This document shows positions 23,228-31,360 of a DNA stretch of 38,621 nt, one piece after another. Location: the NCBI GenBank assembly GCA_947073495.1, contig CAMTMX010000025.1, positions 1-38,621 on the forward strand, given 5' to 3'. How positions within the stretch are numbered: the first letter of the stretch is position 1; the number at the start of each line of letters is the position of its first letter. The position numbers and the translations under genes were made by a program. The notes below the pieces were generated by a model, which ran no database searches, was not told the DNA's origin, and saw only the letters and a list, made by a program, of their open reading frames with translations. The stretch comes from an uncultured Porphyromonadaceae bacterium (GTDB lineage Bacteria > Bacteroidota > Bacteroidia > Bacteroidales > Muribaculaceae).

Positions 23228-24433
23228 TTACTTTAGACATTTAAGAATTATGTTATTGGCTCTATCAACGACAGAGGTATCAAGACTGGCAAGGTATATT
23301 TGAGTAGTAGCTTCTGAATCATGGCCCATGCCTTCGCTTATGACACTTACCGGGATACCTTTTGCTTTGGCTACACTTGCCCAACTGTGCCTTGCAACGT
23401 ACAGTGTTAATGGAATTGCAACACTAACCATCTTGGCTATCCTTTTGAGATTCCGATTAATGTTATAGCCTTTACTGCGATAGGTACTTCTTTTGTTGTT
23501 TGCCGAATTAGTGATAATAGGCAAAAGATAGTCAGTCGAATTCTCAGGATACTTGTCAAGTATCATTTGCATCTCAGGCTCCCAAGCGATTATAAGTTGT
23601 TGACCTGTCTTTCGACGGCGATAAGTTACACTGCCATCTTGGAGGTCTGACTTCTTTAAGTAAGCCATATCGACAAAACTCATCCCTCTGAGGTAAAAAC
23701 TCATAAGGAACATATCGCGAGCGAAGTCCAGTGAGGCATTAAGCGATAAATCCAACGCCTTTATTTTCTTGATAGCCGATAGCGGCAATGCGCGTTTTAC
23801 TGTCTTGTCAACTCCTGTGTAAACCTTTCGGAACGGATTACGGTTTACTATGATGTCGTTCTCGACAGCGCGGTTATAGACTGCACGTAGTATGCGGGTA
23901 TAGAATGATATGGTGTTAGATACAACGCCACGTTTATGGAGCCATGCTTCGTATGCTTCCATTATCTCGGAGGTCAGACAGTCGAGCATTATGTCCTTGT
24001 CCTTTTGGAACTTTTTGAAACTGTTGAGAGTGGACTTGTAGGTCTCTGAAGTCCTGACCTTGCCGTTCTGTTTGAGCTTGGCGATGATGCTCTCCATGTA
24101 GTTGAACAAGGAGTATTCATCCGCGTATCGGTTGAACTCGTCGATAACATCATCGGCAGTGTATGACAGGCCGTTGGTATCCAACTTACGGTCAATCTTT
24201 GTCAACCGTTCCACATCCCAACGGATACGCTCACGGATTGAGAGGATGAACGATTTGCGTTCACTTTTCTGGGTTGTCGTAACCATTGAGCGGGACTCAT
24301 CCCATTCTGACGGGAATACCTTGTAGTCGGAAAGAAGTTGTCGCACCTTCCTTTCGTGGATAATCTGATAGTAGATTGTGCCCTCGTGGTCTGCGACAGT
24401 TGAGGGACGGAACTTTACTTTTATCGAAGCCAT
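23228..24433 (-). CDS. tyrosine recombinase / site-specific integrase
   Basis: The 401-residue protein begins at ATG 24433 (MASIKVKFRPSTVADHEGTIYYQI), as usual for Bacteroidetes integrases; the longer frame to 24514 adds 27 non-conserved residues. It has an Arm/SAM-like N-terminal domain (to about 190) and a catalytic domain with Arg in MSFYLRGMSFVDMAYL, YVARHSWASVAKAKG (His-Arg region), GMGHDSEATTQIYL with His and the Tyr nucleophile. It is intact. These enzymes move integrative elements or invert promoters. Its cargo could be the neighbouring defence operon, but paired attachment sites were not found. Confidence 0.92.
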   Translation of the reverse strand: MASIKVKFRPSTVADHEGTIYYQIIHERKVRQLLSDYKVFPSEWDESRSMVTTTQKSERKSFILSIRERIRWDVERLTKIDRKLDTNGLSYTADDVIDEFNRYADEYSLFNYMESIIAKLKQNGKVRTSETYKSTLNSFKKFQKDKDIMLDCLTSEIMEAYEAWLHKRGVVSNTISFYTRILRAVYNRAVENDIIVNRNPFRKVYTGVDKTVKRALPLSAIKKIKALDLSLNASLDFARDMFLMSFYLRGMSFVDMAYLKKSDLQDGSVTYRRRKTGQQLIIAWEPEMQMILDKYPENSTDYLLPIITNSANNKRSTYRSKGYNINRNLKRIAKMVSVAIPLTLYVARHSWASVAKAKGIPVSVISEGMGHDSEATTQIYLASLDTSVVDRANNIILKCLK

Positions 24434-24517
24434 TTGTTTTTGGTATTTTTTGTCTATAAGATACAGCAGGGGGATACACTCCGAAAAGTGTATTCCTCCG
24501 TGACGCATATTCAAGAT

Positions 24518-24817
24518 TTAGCCGCCTATACGGTGGCTACGCAGGAAAACGTTGAGGTCGGCGCGATTGACGTAGATTTTACGGCCGATTTGGGAGAACG
24601 GAATGAGGCGTTGGTCGCAGTAGTTCTGCCATGTCTTTGGCGAAACTCCGAGGATTTTACGGGCTTCGTCAGATTCAATCTATTCGCTGTTGGAGTCATC
24701 GGCGTTGCGTCGTGTGATCAGATCGATGATTTGCTCCAGTGTGTCATGGAAGTTGCTCCACTCTTCTTTCGGCACGTCAAAATGCAAGAGTTTGCATTTC
24801 GTCAGACGCGATTTCAT
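24518..24817 (-). pseudogene. helix-turn-helix (excisionase-type) protein with in-frame amber stop
   Basis: From ATG 24817 the frame reads MKSRLTKCKLLHFDVPKEEW...TRRNADDSNSE, then TAG at 24682-24680. It continues IESDEARKILGVSPKTWQNY and QIGRKIYVNRADLNVFL to a TAA at 24518. The second part is an HTH_17/MerR-like DNA-binding domain typical of the small genes next to integrases. Relatives have Trp before IES, so TAG probably replaced TGG by a single change. Without suppression only the first 45 residues are made. Codon 46 is the only lesion seen. Confidence 0.75.
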
Positions 24818-24963
24818 TCATAAGAATATTCTCAGATAATATGGGCTATATTTATACCAATTTGCACAAATTTCGTCTAAATGATATAAAGCAGAGGATT
24901 ATATTTTGATAATTAACCATTAGTAACAATGCAAGAATCGTTTCGGAGCTTATACCTGATCAA

Positions 24964-25224
24964 TTATTTGTCGTTTATGCTATTGTGTAATGCCTCTAAT
25001 AATGTTTTATGTTCTTTTTGGTAGCGTTCAAGGCGTGCATAATCTTTCTCGGTCGGCTCCGGGATTCGGCTTATATCCACATTGTTGCTTAAATCATTTA
25101 GCTTGACTTTCAAGGCAAGAGAATTTCTTGAGATATGGCGGATGTATTCTTCTCTTGAAGTGGAGGAATTATGATTGAGAAGGATCAATGCCGTTTTGAT
25201 TTCATCTCGCTCCTCTGAGGTCAT
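24964..25224 (-). CDS. small hypothetical protein
   Basis: An 86-residue, charged, probably helical protein (MTSEERDEIKTALILLNHNSSTSREEYIRHISRNS...). I recognise no domain, signal peptide or membrane helix. It is followed by the DUF1016 gene's end on the same strand (72 bp away, upstream in transcription). It may be a degraded or lineage-specific gene of the integrated element. Confidence 0.45.
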   Translation of the reverse strand: MTSEERDEIKTALILLNHNSSTSREEYIRHISRNSLALKVKLNDLSNNVDISRIPEPTEKDYARLERYQKEHKTLLEALHNSINDK

Positions 25225-25295
25225 GACATGTGTCCTTTCGCATGGATATGGATCTCTATGACATTCGACTTTTATGTTGGAATTTTATACCGAAA

Positions 25296-26168
25296 TTAAA
25301 GTAGCTTCTTTAATTCTTCCATGTCAGGGAGAGCGTCGCGTAATTTTTCCGGCATTTCTTCGCTGATACGATAAGTGGCTACACCCATAGGTTTGGCGTA
25401 GTCTTGAATGACATACTCAACAAAGTCTTTATTGGCGTTTTTGCACAGCACGATTCCGATTGATGGATTCTCGTGCGGTTTTTTTACCTTGTCATCAAGG
25501 ATGCGAAGATATGTCATCAGTTGGCCAAGATAACCGGGTTTGAAATTTCCGGTCTTGAGCTCTACAATTACCAGACAGTTCAATTCTCGATTGAAAAACA
25601 ACAGGTCGGGAAAGAAATCCTCAGAAAATGCCTCCAGATGATACTGGTTTCCTACGAAAGCGAAGTCTCGTCCGAATGTCATAATGAATTTCTTGATGTT
25701 GTGGATTATCTCTTTCTCCACAACTCGCTCGTCAATATCTGCAAGGTCTCGAATCCCGATTTCCTCGGTGTTGATAAAGTCGAGCAGATATTCGTCCTTG
25801 AACATATTGAGAGCCTTGATAGCATCTCGGCTATCTTTGATTGTTACACCGAAGTTTGATGGCATTGCACCATATTTATCGGCTGCATTATCCTTAATTT
25901 GTTGTTGAAGATATTTGGTATTCCAACGATTTGCTAATGAAAGTTGTATGTACTTCAATCTTTTTGATGCATCTTTCTCTCCATTTAAAATAGCTATGTG
26001 ATGGGTAAAATCAAGAGATAAGAATGATTCTAAATCGTCAGTCATAACTGACGATTTGACAGGAAGCAATAAAGATGTTTCAATTTCGTCAGTTGTGACT
26101 GACGAAATTAGCGTTGAGATGACCGATTTATTGAAGACAGGTTCCCATTCCTCATAGAACAGCCTCAT
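25296..26168 (-). CDS. DUF1016 (YhcG-type) PD-(D/E)XK nuclease, lacking the N-terminal domain
   Basis: This 290-residue protein carries the C-terminal two thirds of DUF1016. The linker region is ANRWNTKYLQQQI, followed by FGRDFAFVGNQYHLE and the PD-(D/E)XK core DFFPDLLFFNRELNCLVIVELK, then GYLGQLMTYL. Family members normally begin with about 70-100 more residues (the N-terminal helical domain). Here the frame opens at MRLFYEEW, which corresponds to the middle of the family sequence, with an in-frame stop 13 codons upstream. The nuclease core is complete, so a truncated product could be active or a dominant fragment. Two in-frame palindromes (26032-26057, 26082-26109) encode SSVMTDDLE and SSVTTDEIE. 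Confidence 0.75.
   Translation of the reverse strand: MRLFYEEWEPVFNKSVISTLISSVTTDEIETSLLLPVKSSVMTDDLESFLSLDFTHHIAILNGEKDASKRLKYIQLSLANRWNTKYLQQQIKDNAADKYGAMPSNFGVTIKDSRDAIKALNMFKDEYLLDFINTEEIGIRDLADIDERVVEKEIIHNIKKFIMTFGRDFAFVGNQYHLEAFSEDFFPDLLFFNRELNCLVIVELKTGNFKPGYLGQLMTYLRILDDKVKKPHENPSIGIVLCKNANKDFVEYVIQDYAKPMGVATYRISEEMPEKLRDALPDMEELKKLL
26032..26109. repeat. two in-frame CGTCAGT palindromes in the DUF1016 gene
   Basis: 26032-26057: 11-bp perfect arms AAATCGTCAGT around CATA. 26082-26109: 12-bp perfect arms AATTTCGTCAGT around TGTG. Both are translated on the minus strand without disturbing the frame, as are the pair at 8531-8595 in the other DUF1016 copy. Confidence 0.8.
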
Positions 26169-26215
26169 GTGGAATTTAGTGGTGTAAATATGTTTATTTT
26201 ATCAACTTATTTTGT

Positions 26216-26223
26216 TACCTTTG
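26216..26223 (+). promoter_or_regulatory. -7 promoter box for the membrane-protein/HTH pair
   Basis: TACCTTTG fits TAnnTTTG and is only 4 bp before ATG 26227. Transcription would start near or after that ATG, which favours the next in-frame ATG (26236) or a leaderless message. Confidence 0.5.
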
Positions 26224-26226
26224 CGC

Positions 26227-26793
26227 ATGCAATCAATGGATCCGAAAGACAGCCTGAATATTATCGGAAGAATGATGTCTGACACTCGTCGCAGTGTCTT
26301 GCTCCATTCTTATATCCCTTTCCTTACATGGGGATGGTGTACGGTTGCCATTTCATTACTTGTGTATTTTGTAGTAAAATTCACCGGGAATACTTATGGT
26401 AATTTATTATGGTATATCCTTCCGGTTTTGGGAATATTGCTTACAAGATTATTCAGACCCCGACAAAAATTGATAAAGACCGGAATCTCGGCATCGTTAA
26501 AGAGTATCTGGTGGATGCTTACCGTATTGCTGATATGTTTTTCAGTCACATCATTCTTCATCCCGTTCAATGTACTGTTCTTTATCCTTCTTCTTTTGTC
26601 GATAGGATCTTATGTGACGGGTGCGGTGATTTCCTATACGTTTTTGCAATATAATTCGGTAGCCGGTTTTATTGTGTCTTTCCTGCTGTTGGTGATTCCG
26701 GGGTTAAACAAGATTCCGGTATTTGCGGCGGCTGTGGCTGTCATGATGATAGTGCCGGGTGTTAAAATGAAACAAGACCTTGATAAATTATGA
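26227..26793 (+). CDS. integral membrane protein of unknown function
   Basis: 188 residues from ATG 26227, or 185 from ATG 26236 (MDPKDSLNIIGRMM), which the promoter position favours. After a short cytoplasmic N-terminus (SDTRRSV) there are five or six hydrophobic helices in pairs. The layout (an 'EALNII..MI..T+' start, then helices) is common in Bacteroidetes proteins encoded with winged-helix regulators. It overlaps the regulator gene by 4 bp. The pair may be a sensor-like or stress unit; no catalytic motif is visible. Confidence 0.75.
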   Translation: MQSMDPKDSLNIIGRMMSDTRRSVLLHSYIPFLTWGWCTVAISLLVYFVVKFTGNTYGNLLWYILPVLGILLTRLFRPRQKLIKTGISASLKSIWWMLTVLLICFSVTSFFIPFNVLFFILLLLSIGSYVTGAVISYTFLQYNSVAGFIVSFLLLVIPGLNKIPVFAAAVAVMMIVPGVKMKQDLDKL

Positions 26794-27149
26794 TAGAACT
26801 GAACCCTATAATGCATTCGCAGCTCCGGTTGTCGATTCTTTCCATTTTAATGAGCATGGAGGAAGCGGATTTCATGTATATCAAGCAGAAAACTGATGCC
26901 ACAATGGGGAATCTCAGCGTGCAGATCACGAAACTGGAGGAGGCGGGATATATAGAGACGGAGAAGACGTTTCAGGGGAAACGTCCCAGGACAGTGTGCC
27001 GTATGACCGAAACCGGTAAATCCGCATTTATTGAGTATGTCGACACCCTCCGGGAGTATATAGCCCCTGCGATATCCAAAATCGAAAAAACTTCCGACAA
27101 TCCCTCCCGTAATGATCTTTGTCCAGACTCCGGACTGCTCCCATGCTGA
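26790..27149 (+). CDS. winged-helix transcriptional regulator
   Basis: A 119-residue protein with an HTH_34 / MarR-ArsR-like winged helix: MHSQLRLSILSILM, IKQKTDATMGNLSVQITKLEEAGYIE (recognition helix about 45-62) and a KTFQGKRPRTVCRMTETGKSAF wing. It contains no ligand domain. It is translationally coupled to the membrane protein gene (ATGA overlap) and probably regulates that same operon. A strong hairpin follows. Confidence 0.85.
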   Translation: MIELNPIMHSQLRLSILSILMSMEEADFMYIKQKTDATMGNLSVQITKLEEAGYIETEKTFQGKRPRTVCRMTETGKSAFIEYVDTLREYIAPAISKIEKTSDNPSRNDLCPDSGLLPC

Positions 27150-27161
27150 GCTTAAATAAAG

Positions 27162-27194
27162 TTTGAACTATTCCAAAAGCTGGAATAGTTCAAA
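27162..27194. terminator. 14-bp perfect hairpin after the regulator gene
   Basis: TTTGAACTATTCCA, loop AAAGC, TGGAATAGTTCAAA: a perfect 14-bp stem 12 bp after the stop. It is suited as a bidirectional terminator between this operon and the helicase remnant. Confidence 0.7.
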
Positions 27195-27211
27195 AATGGG
27201 GGAGTGGGGGA

Positions 27212-27440
27212 TTACGGGTTGATGGTTTTGAGTTTGGTGTCGAGGAGATGGCAAGCTTCGTCGTCTTTGTTGCGTTCGAGGCATGCCTTGCTGCCGACAA
27301 CTATGAAATGGTCTTTTGCCCTTGACACCGCCACGTTCATCAGTTCATGGTTGCTTTTGATAAATACGGGGTTATCATTTTTGCCATATACCATCGAAAA
27401 AATAAGTATGATCTGATAAGGAATGTACTGGCGCGGTTTG
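27212..27440 (-). pseudogene. C-terminal remnant of a superfamily 1 helicase
   Basis: The minus-strand frame reads FSMVYGKNDNPVFIKSNHEL and MNVAVSRAKDHFIVVGSKACL, the last motifs of DNA2/UvrD-like SF1 helicases (AAA_12 type). Nothing of the ATPase core remains and upstream codons are degenerate (QYIPYQIILIFS). It is a gene fragment left at the edge of the accessory region. Confidence 0.65.
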
Positions 27441-27468
27441 TCTTGTAGGATTATTTTGTTTATTTTTG
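27437..27468 (+). promoter_or_regulatory. promoter of the SLC13 transporter gene
   Basis: TTTG at 27437-27440, a 20-bp spacer, then TATTTTTG at 27461-27468: an excellent Bacteroidetes -33/-7 pair 25 bp before ATG 27493. Confidence 0.6.
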
Positions 27469-27492
27469 TATCGTAAATACAAATTGAATACC

Positions 27493-29325
27493 ATGCTAAT
27501 CACTATCATCACTCTTTTGCTGGCGGCTGCCGGTTTTGTATGGGGTCGTGTTCGCGCCGACATCGTGGCTATTATAGCTTTATTGGTTCTGACACTTTCC
27601 GGAATTCTCACCACTCAGGAAGCGCTTTCAGGATTCTCTAATCCGATTGTCATAATGATGGTAGGTCTTTTTATTGTGGGGGGTGCTATTTTCAATACGG
27701 GTCTGGCAAAAATGATAGGTGCACGATTGTCGCATCTGGGTAATGGTAGCCCCACACGTCTGTTTCTGGTAGTGGTGCTTGCCACGGGATTAATAGGAGG
27801 ATTCGTGAGCAACACCGGTACGGTGGCGCTGATGCTTCCCATCGTGGTCTCTATGGCGGCGAGCGCAGGGGCGTCGGTATCACGCTTTCTTATGCCGCTT
27901 GCATTTGCCTCAAGTATAGGCGGCATGCTCACCTTGATAGGTACACCCCCGAATCTTGTCATTGCAGAAGCTTGGGAGGAATTTAGTGGAGAGCCTCTCA
28001 CCATGTTCACTTTTCTTCCCACCGGTATAATCTGTCTTGCCGCAGGAACCCTTCTGCTGATTCCATTTAGTAAGATTCTTTCCAGGGGCAAAAAGAAAAA
28101 TGCCGGATCTTCTGAAAAGCATAGGACGCTCGCAGACATTGTGGAGGAATATAACCTGAACCACGATCTCTGGCGTGTAGATGTTCCTGCCTCTTCTCCG
28201 ATATCCGGTCTTTCGCTCGGGGCGCTTTCGCTCAGGTCGAATTATGGACTTGACGTGTTGGAACTAAGAGTGGTTGAGGGAAAAGGATTGCTTAAGAATG
28301 TTTCTCAGGAAGCTCCGACTGCATCTTCAGTAATAGAGGGTGGCGATATCCTTTTCATTCGTGGTCCGCGCAGTAATGTAGACCGTTTCGTGTCTGATTA
28401 TGGTCTGCGTATTGCAGATGATAATGATGAATCACGTAAACATCTGGATTTCTATGACATCGGATTGGCTGAAATTGTTGTTCTTCCTAATTCCGGAATT
28501 CTGAAAGAGACTATATCCGGGCTTGATTTCCGCAACCGTTATAATGTCAATATACTTGGCGTGAGAAGGGGAGGAGAATATATCACCGATAATTTAGGTG
28601 ACCGTAAAGTGGCTAAGGGAGACGTACTTCTCGTTCAAGGCACCTGGGATGCCATAGGAAAAATCAGTAAAGACTCCCGAGACTGGGTTGTGTTGGGAGA
28701 GCCGGAAGTCCAGGCATCTAAAGTCACTATCAACTACAAAGCGCCTTTGGCAGCTGTGATAATGGTTGCCATGATTGCTGCACTTGTGTTCAGCAGTATC
28801 CCGGCTGTCTTTATTGTGCTTTCAGCAGGAGTCTTGATGATGTTGACCGGATGTTTCCGATCTGTCGCGGATGCTTATCGTACGATTAACTGGGAAAGCA
28901 TTGTACTGATTGCCGCTATGATGCCTATGAGTTTCGCTCTGGAAAAGACGGGGGTGAGTGAAATTGTGAGTGTATCGCTTGTGGAGTCGCTCGGTAGCGT
29001 AGGACCATATTGGCTTATGGCAGGTATCTATTTCACAACCTCATTGCTGACACTCTTTATTTCCAATACGGCGACAAGTGTACTTATGGCGCCTATTGCC
29101 GTACAGAGTGCAGTGGCTTATGGGGTCAGTCCTCTCCCGATGCTTTTTGCCGTGACATTTGGTGCGTCCTTGTGCTTCATGTCGCCATTCTCTACTCCTC
29201 CAAACGCATTGGTGATGCCCGCGGGTCAGTATACTTTTATGGACTATGTCAAGGTCGGAGCACCTCTTCAAATCCTGCTTGGCATACTTATGATTTTCGT
29301 GATTCCACTCTTTTTCCCATTCTAA
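27493..29325 (+). CDS. SLC13-family permease with two TrkA-C domains
   Basis: 610 residues from ATG 27493 (MLITIITLLLAAAGFVWG); the frame extends to TTG 27466, which lies inside the promoter. Two halves of membrane helices each carry an SNT substrate/Na motif (GGFVSNTGTVALMLP about 105, and FISNTATSVLMAP about 530), with GTPPNLVI near 155. Between them, roughly residues 225-395, are two cytosolic RCK_C/TrkA-C domains (LELRVVEGKGL..., EIVVLPNSGIL...). The family imports sulfate, dicarboxylates or other anions with sodium. Given the sulfur-type operon nearby a sulfate role is tempting, but substrate cannot be read from sequence. It runs convergently into pabC, overlapping its 3' end by 38 bp. 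Confidence 0.9.
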   Translation: MLITIITLLLAAAGFVWGRVRADIVAIIALLVLTLSGILTTQEALSGFSNPIVIMMVGLFIVGGAIFNTGLAKMIGARLSHLGNGSPTRLFLVVVLATGLIGGFVSNTGTVALMLPIVVSMAASAGASVSRFLMPLAFASSIGGMLTLIGTPPNLVIAEAWEEFSGEPLTMFTFLPTGIICLAAGTLLLIPFSKILSRGKKKNAGSSEKHRTLADIVEEYNLNHDLWRVDVPASSPISGLSLGALSLRSNYGLDVLELRVVEGKGLLKNVSQEAPTASSVIEGGDILFIRGPRSNVDRFVSDYGLRIADDNDESRKHLDFYDIGLAEIVVLPNSGILKETISGLDFRNRYNVNILGVRRGGEYITDNLGDRKVAKGDVLLVQGTWDAIGKISKDSRDWVVLGEPEVQASKVTINYKAPLAAVIMVAMIAALVFSSIPAVFIVLSAGVLMMLTGCFRSVADAYRTINWESIVLIAAMMPMSFALEKTGVSEIVSVSLVESLGSVGPYWLMAGIYFTTSLLTLFISNTATSVLMAPIAVQSAVAYGVSPLPMLFAVTFGASLCFMSPFSTPPNALVMPAGQYTFMDYVKVGAPLQILLGILMIFVIPLFFPF

Positions 29326-29986
29326 GAGTGTGTTTAGAGCACGCTCTTAAATTGAGTAATATATTTTCCAAAGCAACACATGGCGCAACTTCCGGTGGCA
29401 TCATCGCGTTGATCATAAGGAGATGTGTGAACCCGTGGCTATTCCCGGGGAGTAAGTCTTGATTGGTGAGAGGGAGGACAGCGACCTTTCCGCTTTCAAT
29501 AAGGTGACGGCGCATAACCCCGGGGAGGAGGCAGGAGGATGGGGTCACGAGCCGCTTTCCGTCAGTGAGAATTATATTGGTGTAAGTTGTATCGCATGGT
29601 TTGCCGGAGATACTGATGAGTACTTCATCACAACCGTCGCGTAGGTCATGCAACCGGTTGAGTGTGGTGCGGTCTGCGTATTTGAGATGGTAGTCGGTTG
29701 CCGGAGATGCCTCAATGATGCGGAGGGAGTGTACCGGGCGACGGGAGTAAGGGATAAATTCCCATTGCATTTCATCGCGGGAGTAAATGATGCGTAGTTT
29801 TACTTCGCCAATGCTGTATTTATCAGGAATGGGAATAGTGGAGGGAGAGGGGTGGTGGAAGGAGCCGAAGGTCTCACGGCATGTCGCTTCCATGCGTTGA
29901 TGATGGAGATGGGGAAGCATTATCATTCCGTTGCTGACGCGTATTGTCTCTATGAATTGTGTGGATTCCGGCAGAATATGTGTCAT
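29288..29986 (-). CDS. pabC: aminodeoxychorismate lyase (aminotransferase class IV)
   Basis: This 232-residue protein is of the PLP fold-type IV family: FIETIRVSNGMIMLPHLHHQRMEAT, then YHLKYADRTTLNRL with the probable PLP lysine, DEVLISISGKPCDTTYTNI, and PGVMRRHL. It should convert 4-amino-4-deoxychorismate to p-aminobenzoate and pyruvate for folate. The start overlaps pabB by 4 bp, so the two are co-translated. The last 13 codons overlap the end of the SLC13 gene on the other strand, and the final residues (MGKRVESRKS) look like extension. Confidence 0.88.
   Translation of the reverse strand: MTHILPESTQFIETIRVSNGMIMLPHLHHQRMEATCRETFGSFHHPSPSTIPIPDKYSIGEVKLRIIYSRDEMQWEFIPYSRRPVHSLRIIEASPATDYHLKYADRTTLNRLHDLRDGCDEVLISISGKPCDTTYTNIILTDGKRLVTPSSCLLPGVMRRHLIESGKVAVLPLTNQDLLPGNSHGFTHLLMINAMMPPEVAPCVALENILLNLRACSKHTLRMGKRVESRKS
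29323..29349. terminator. hairpin in the SLC13/pabC convergent overlap
   Basis: TAAGAGTGTG, loop TTTAGAG, CACGCTCTTA: a 10-bp stem with one G-T pair starting on the SLC13 stop codon. It lies inside the pabC coding 3' end, so one structure may terminate both transcripts. Confidence 0.5.
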
Positions 29987-30969
29987 CGTGTGAGATAAAT
30001 TTTCTGGATAAGTTCATTGTATTCGCTTTCGCAGTCGCTGTTGACAGTGATGCCACCGCCACTGTGGAATCTGATTGATCCGTCGTTGTGTCGCTGGAGA
30101 CAGCGGATCATTACGGCGCTGTCGAGAGAGTGTCCGTCGAAGTATCCGAATACACCGGTGTACCATCCCCGTGGTTCCCCCTCTGCCTTGGATATGATGC
30201 GCAGTGTTGCTTCTTTCGGAGCCCCGGAGATTGATCCTGCCGGAAGCATGGAGAAAATAATCTCACCCAGACGGTTCTCCCATCCATCGGGCAGCGTCCC
30301 TTCGATTTCCGAACTGGTCTGGAAAATGTCTCCCCGGCGTGTGGAAACTCGGTCGAAGTAACGGAAGCGGTTTACTTTCACATTTTCTGCGACAATGCCG
30401 AGATCATTTCGCAAGAGATCAACAATAGTGTAATGTTCTGCCAATTCTTTAGGATCGTTTTCCAGCCGTTGGCTTGCATCAGGCATTCCGGCGTCGATGG
30501 TGCCTTTCATGGGATAGGTGGTAATGGTCCCGTAGTGTGATATCCTGACGAACGTCTCAGGAGAGAAGCATACAAATTCGTCGGGAATGAGGAGGCGGTA
30601 AGGAGCGGAGGATGCATGGAATATATCTTCAAGCGGTGATGCCTCTACTATTGTTGACCGGGTGAGGTTGGTTAGAAAACTGTCTCCCCGAATCAGACCT
30701 TCCATAACGACATTGAATGAGCGTGAGTATTCTTCTGCCGAAGGAGACTGCAGGATGGTCATGCCGGGCGTGGGATATCTGTTGATGTGATTATCCTGAT
30801 GAAGTATGTTTGAGCTGGAACCAATACTCCAGAGCACTTCCTTGGAGTGGAGGGGATCAGGCAGGAATATGGCGCGTTCCATCGCGTAATCTATCGCGAA
30901 AAGAAAAGGGGTACGGTCCGCACCGGCATTGTTCATAAGAACACGCAAAGAGTTGGAATCACAGAACAT
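29983..30969 (-). CDS. pabB: aminodeoxychorismate synthase component I
   Basis: A 328-residue chorismate-binding enzyme: DLLRNDLGIVAENVKV, GTLPDGW..., SMLPAGSISGAPKEATLRII, then the C-terminal GWYTGVFGYFDGHSLDSAVMIR and SGGGITVNSDCESEYNEL. These are the chorismate-site motifs of PabB/TrpE; the short length and lack of a long N-terminal domain fit PabB of Bacteroidetes. With PabA-supplied ammonia it makes aminodeoxychorismate, which PabC then cleaves. Its gene is divergent from pabA with a 391-bp gap occupied mostly by a MITE-like element. Confidence 0.92.
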   Translation of the reverse strand: MFCDSNSLRVLMNNAGADRTPFLFAIDYAMERAIFLPDPLHSKEVLWSIGSSSNILHQDNHINRYPTPGMTILQSPSAEEYSRSFNVVMEGLIRGDSFLTNLTRSTIVEASPLEDIFHASSAPYRLLIPDEFVCFSPETFVRISHYGTITTYPMKGTIDAGMPDASQRLENDPKELAEHYTIVDLLRNDLGIVAENVKVNRFRYFDRVSTRRGDIFQTSSEIEGTLPDGWENRLGEIIFSMLPAGSISGAPKEATLRIISKAEGEPRGWYTGVFGYFDGHSLDSAVMIRCLQRHNDGSIRFHSGGGITVNSDCESEYNELIQKIYLTR

Positions 30970-31042
30970 TTTATTTGAAATTATGTGATCTGATGAGAAT
31001 GTAAAGTTAATTAATTCTCATGTAAATCCAATAATACATATT

Positions 31043-31246
31043 GAAGTTGTTTAAACTTTTTTACGGATATTTATTTTCATATGGCTTTTTACATTAAAAA
31101 GACCTCTTTTCCAATCTTCCGCCATCTTTCCGGTCGGTTTTGAGCCTTTCATCGGTCGTTTAGCCCGCTAAACTCCCTCTTCAAGTTTCAAAACCGCCTC
31201 GAAAATCTGACGAAATCTTGAAAAAGAAAAAAGTTTAAACAACTTC
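31043..31246. repeat. MITE-like element, copy 2 (204 bp, perfect 20-bp ends)
   Basis: GAAGTTGTTTAAACTTTTTT at the left (31043-31062) is the exact reverse complement of the right end (31227-31246). The 3 bp on each side are ATT, a possible target duplication. The interior matches copy 1 (7832-8027) throughout and copy 3 (35580-35760) in inverted orientation. No ORF was seen. It occupies the divergent space between pabB and pabA and carries no obvious promoter of its own. Confidence 0.85.
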
Positions 31247-31348
31247 ATTTCCTGTCTTCGAACCCGAAAGAAAAAGAGAAGGTTATGCCAAAGGCAACCA
31301 TACACTATACATGCAGGTAAAATCCTTGGCAGATAATGGGGAAAGTGT

Positions 31349-31356
31349 TAAATTTG
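31349..31356 (+). promoter_or_regulatory. -7 box for pabA
   Basis: TAAATTTG, with TTG at 31325-31327 about 21 bp upstream. It lies only 5 bp before ATG 31361, so the pabA mRNA may be essentially leaderless. Confidence 0.5.
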
Positions 31357-31360
31357 CTGT

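Noticed and set aside
24434..24823. 129-codon + strand ORF beside the integrase
   Set aside because: It is the antisense shadow of the amber-interrupted HTH gene, whose minus-strand motifs are clear.
27493..29325. SLC13 transporter as part of the sulfur-type defence system (sulfate supply)
   Set aside because: It has its own promoter, lies beyond the integrase and a helicase remnant, and its substrate cannot be determined from sequence.
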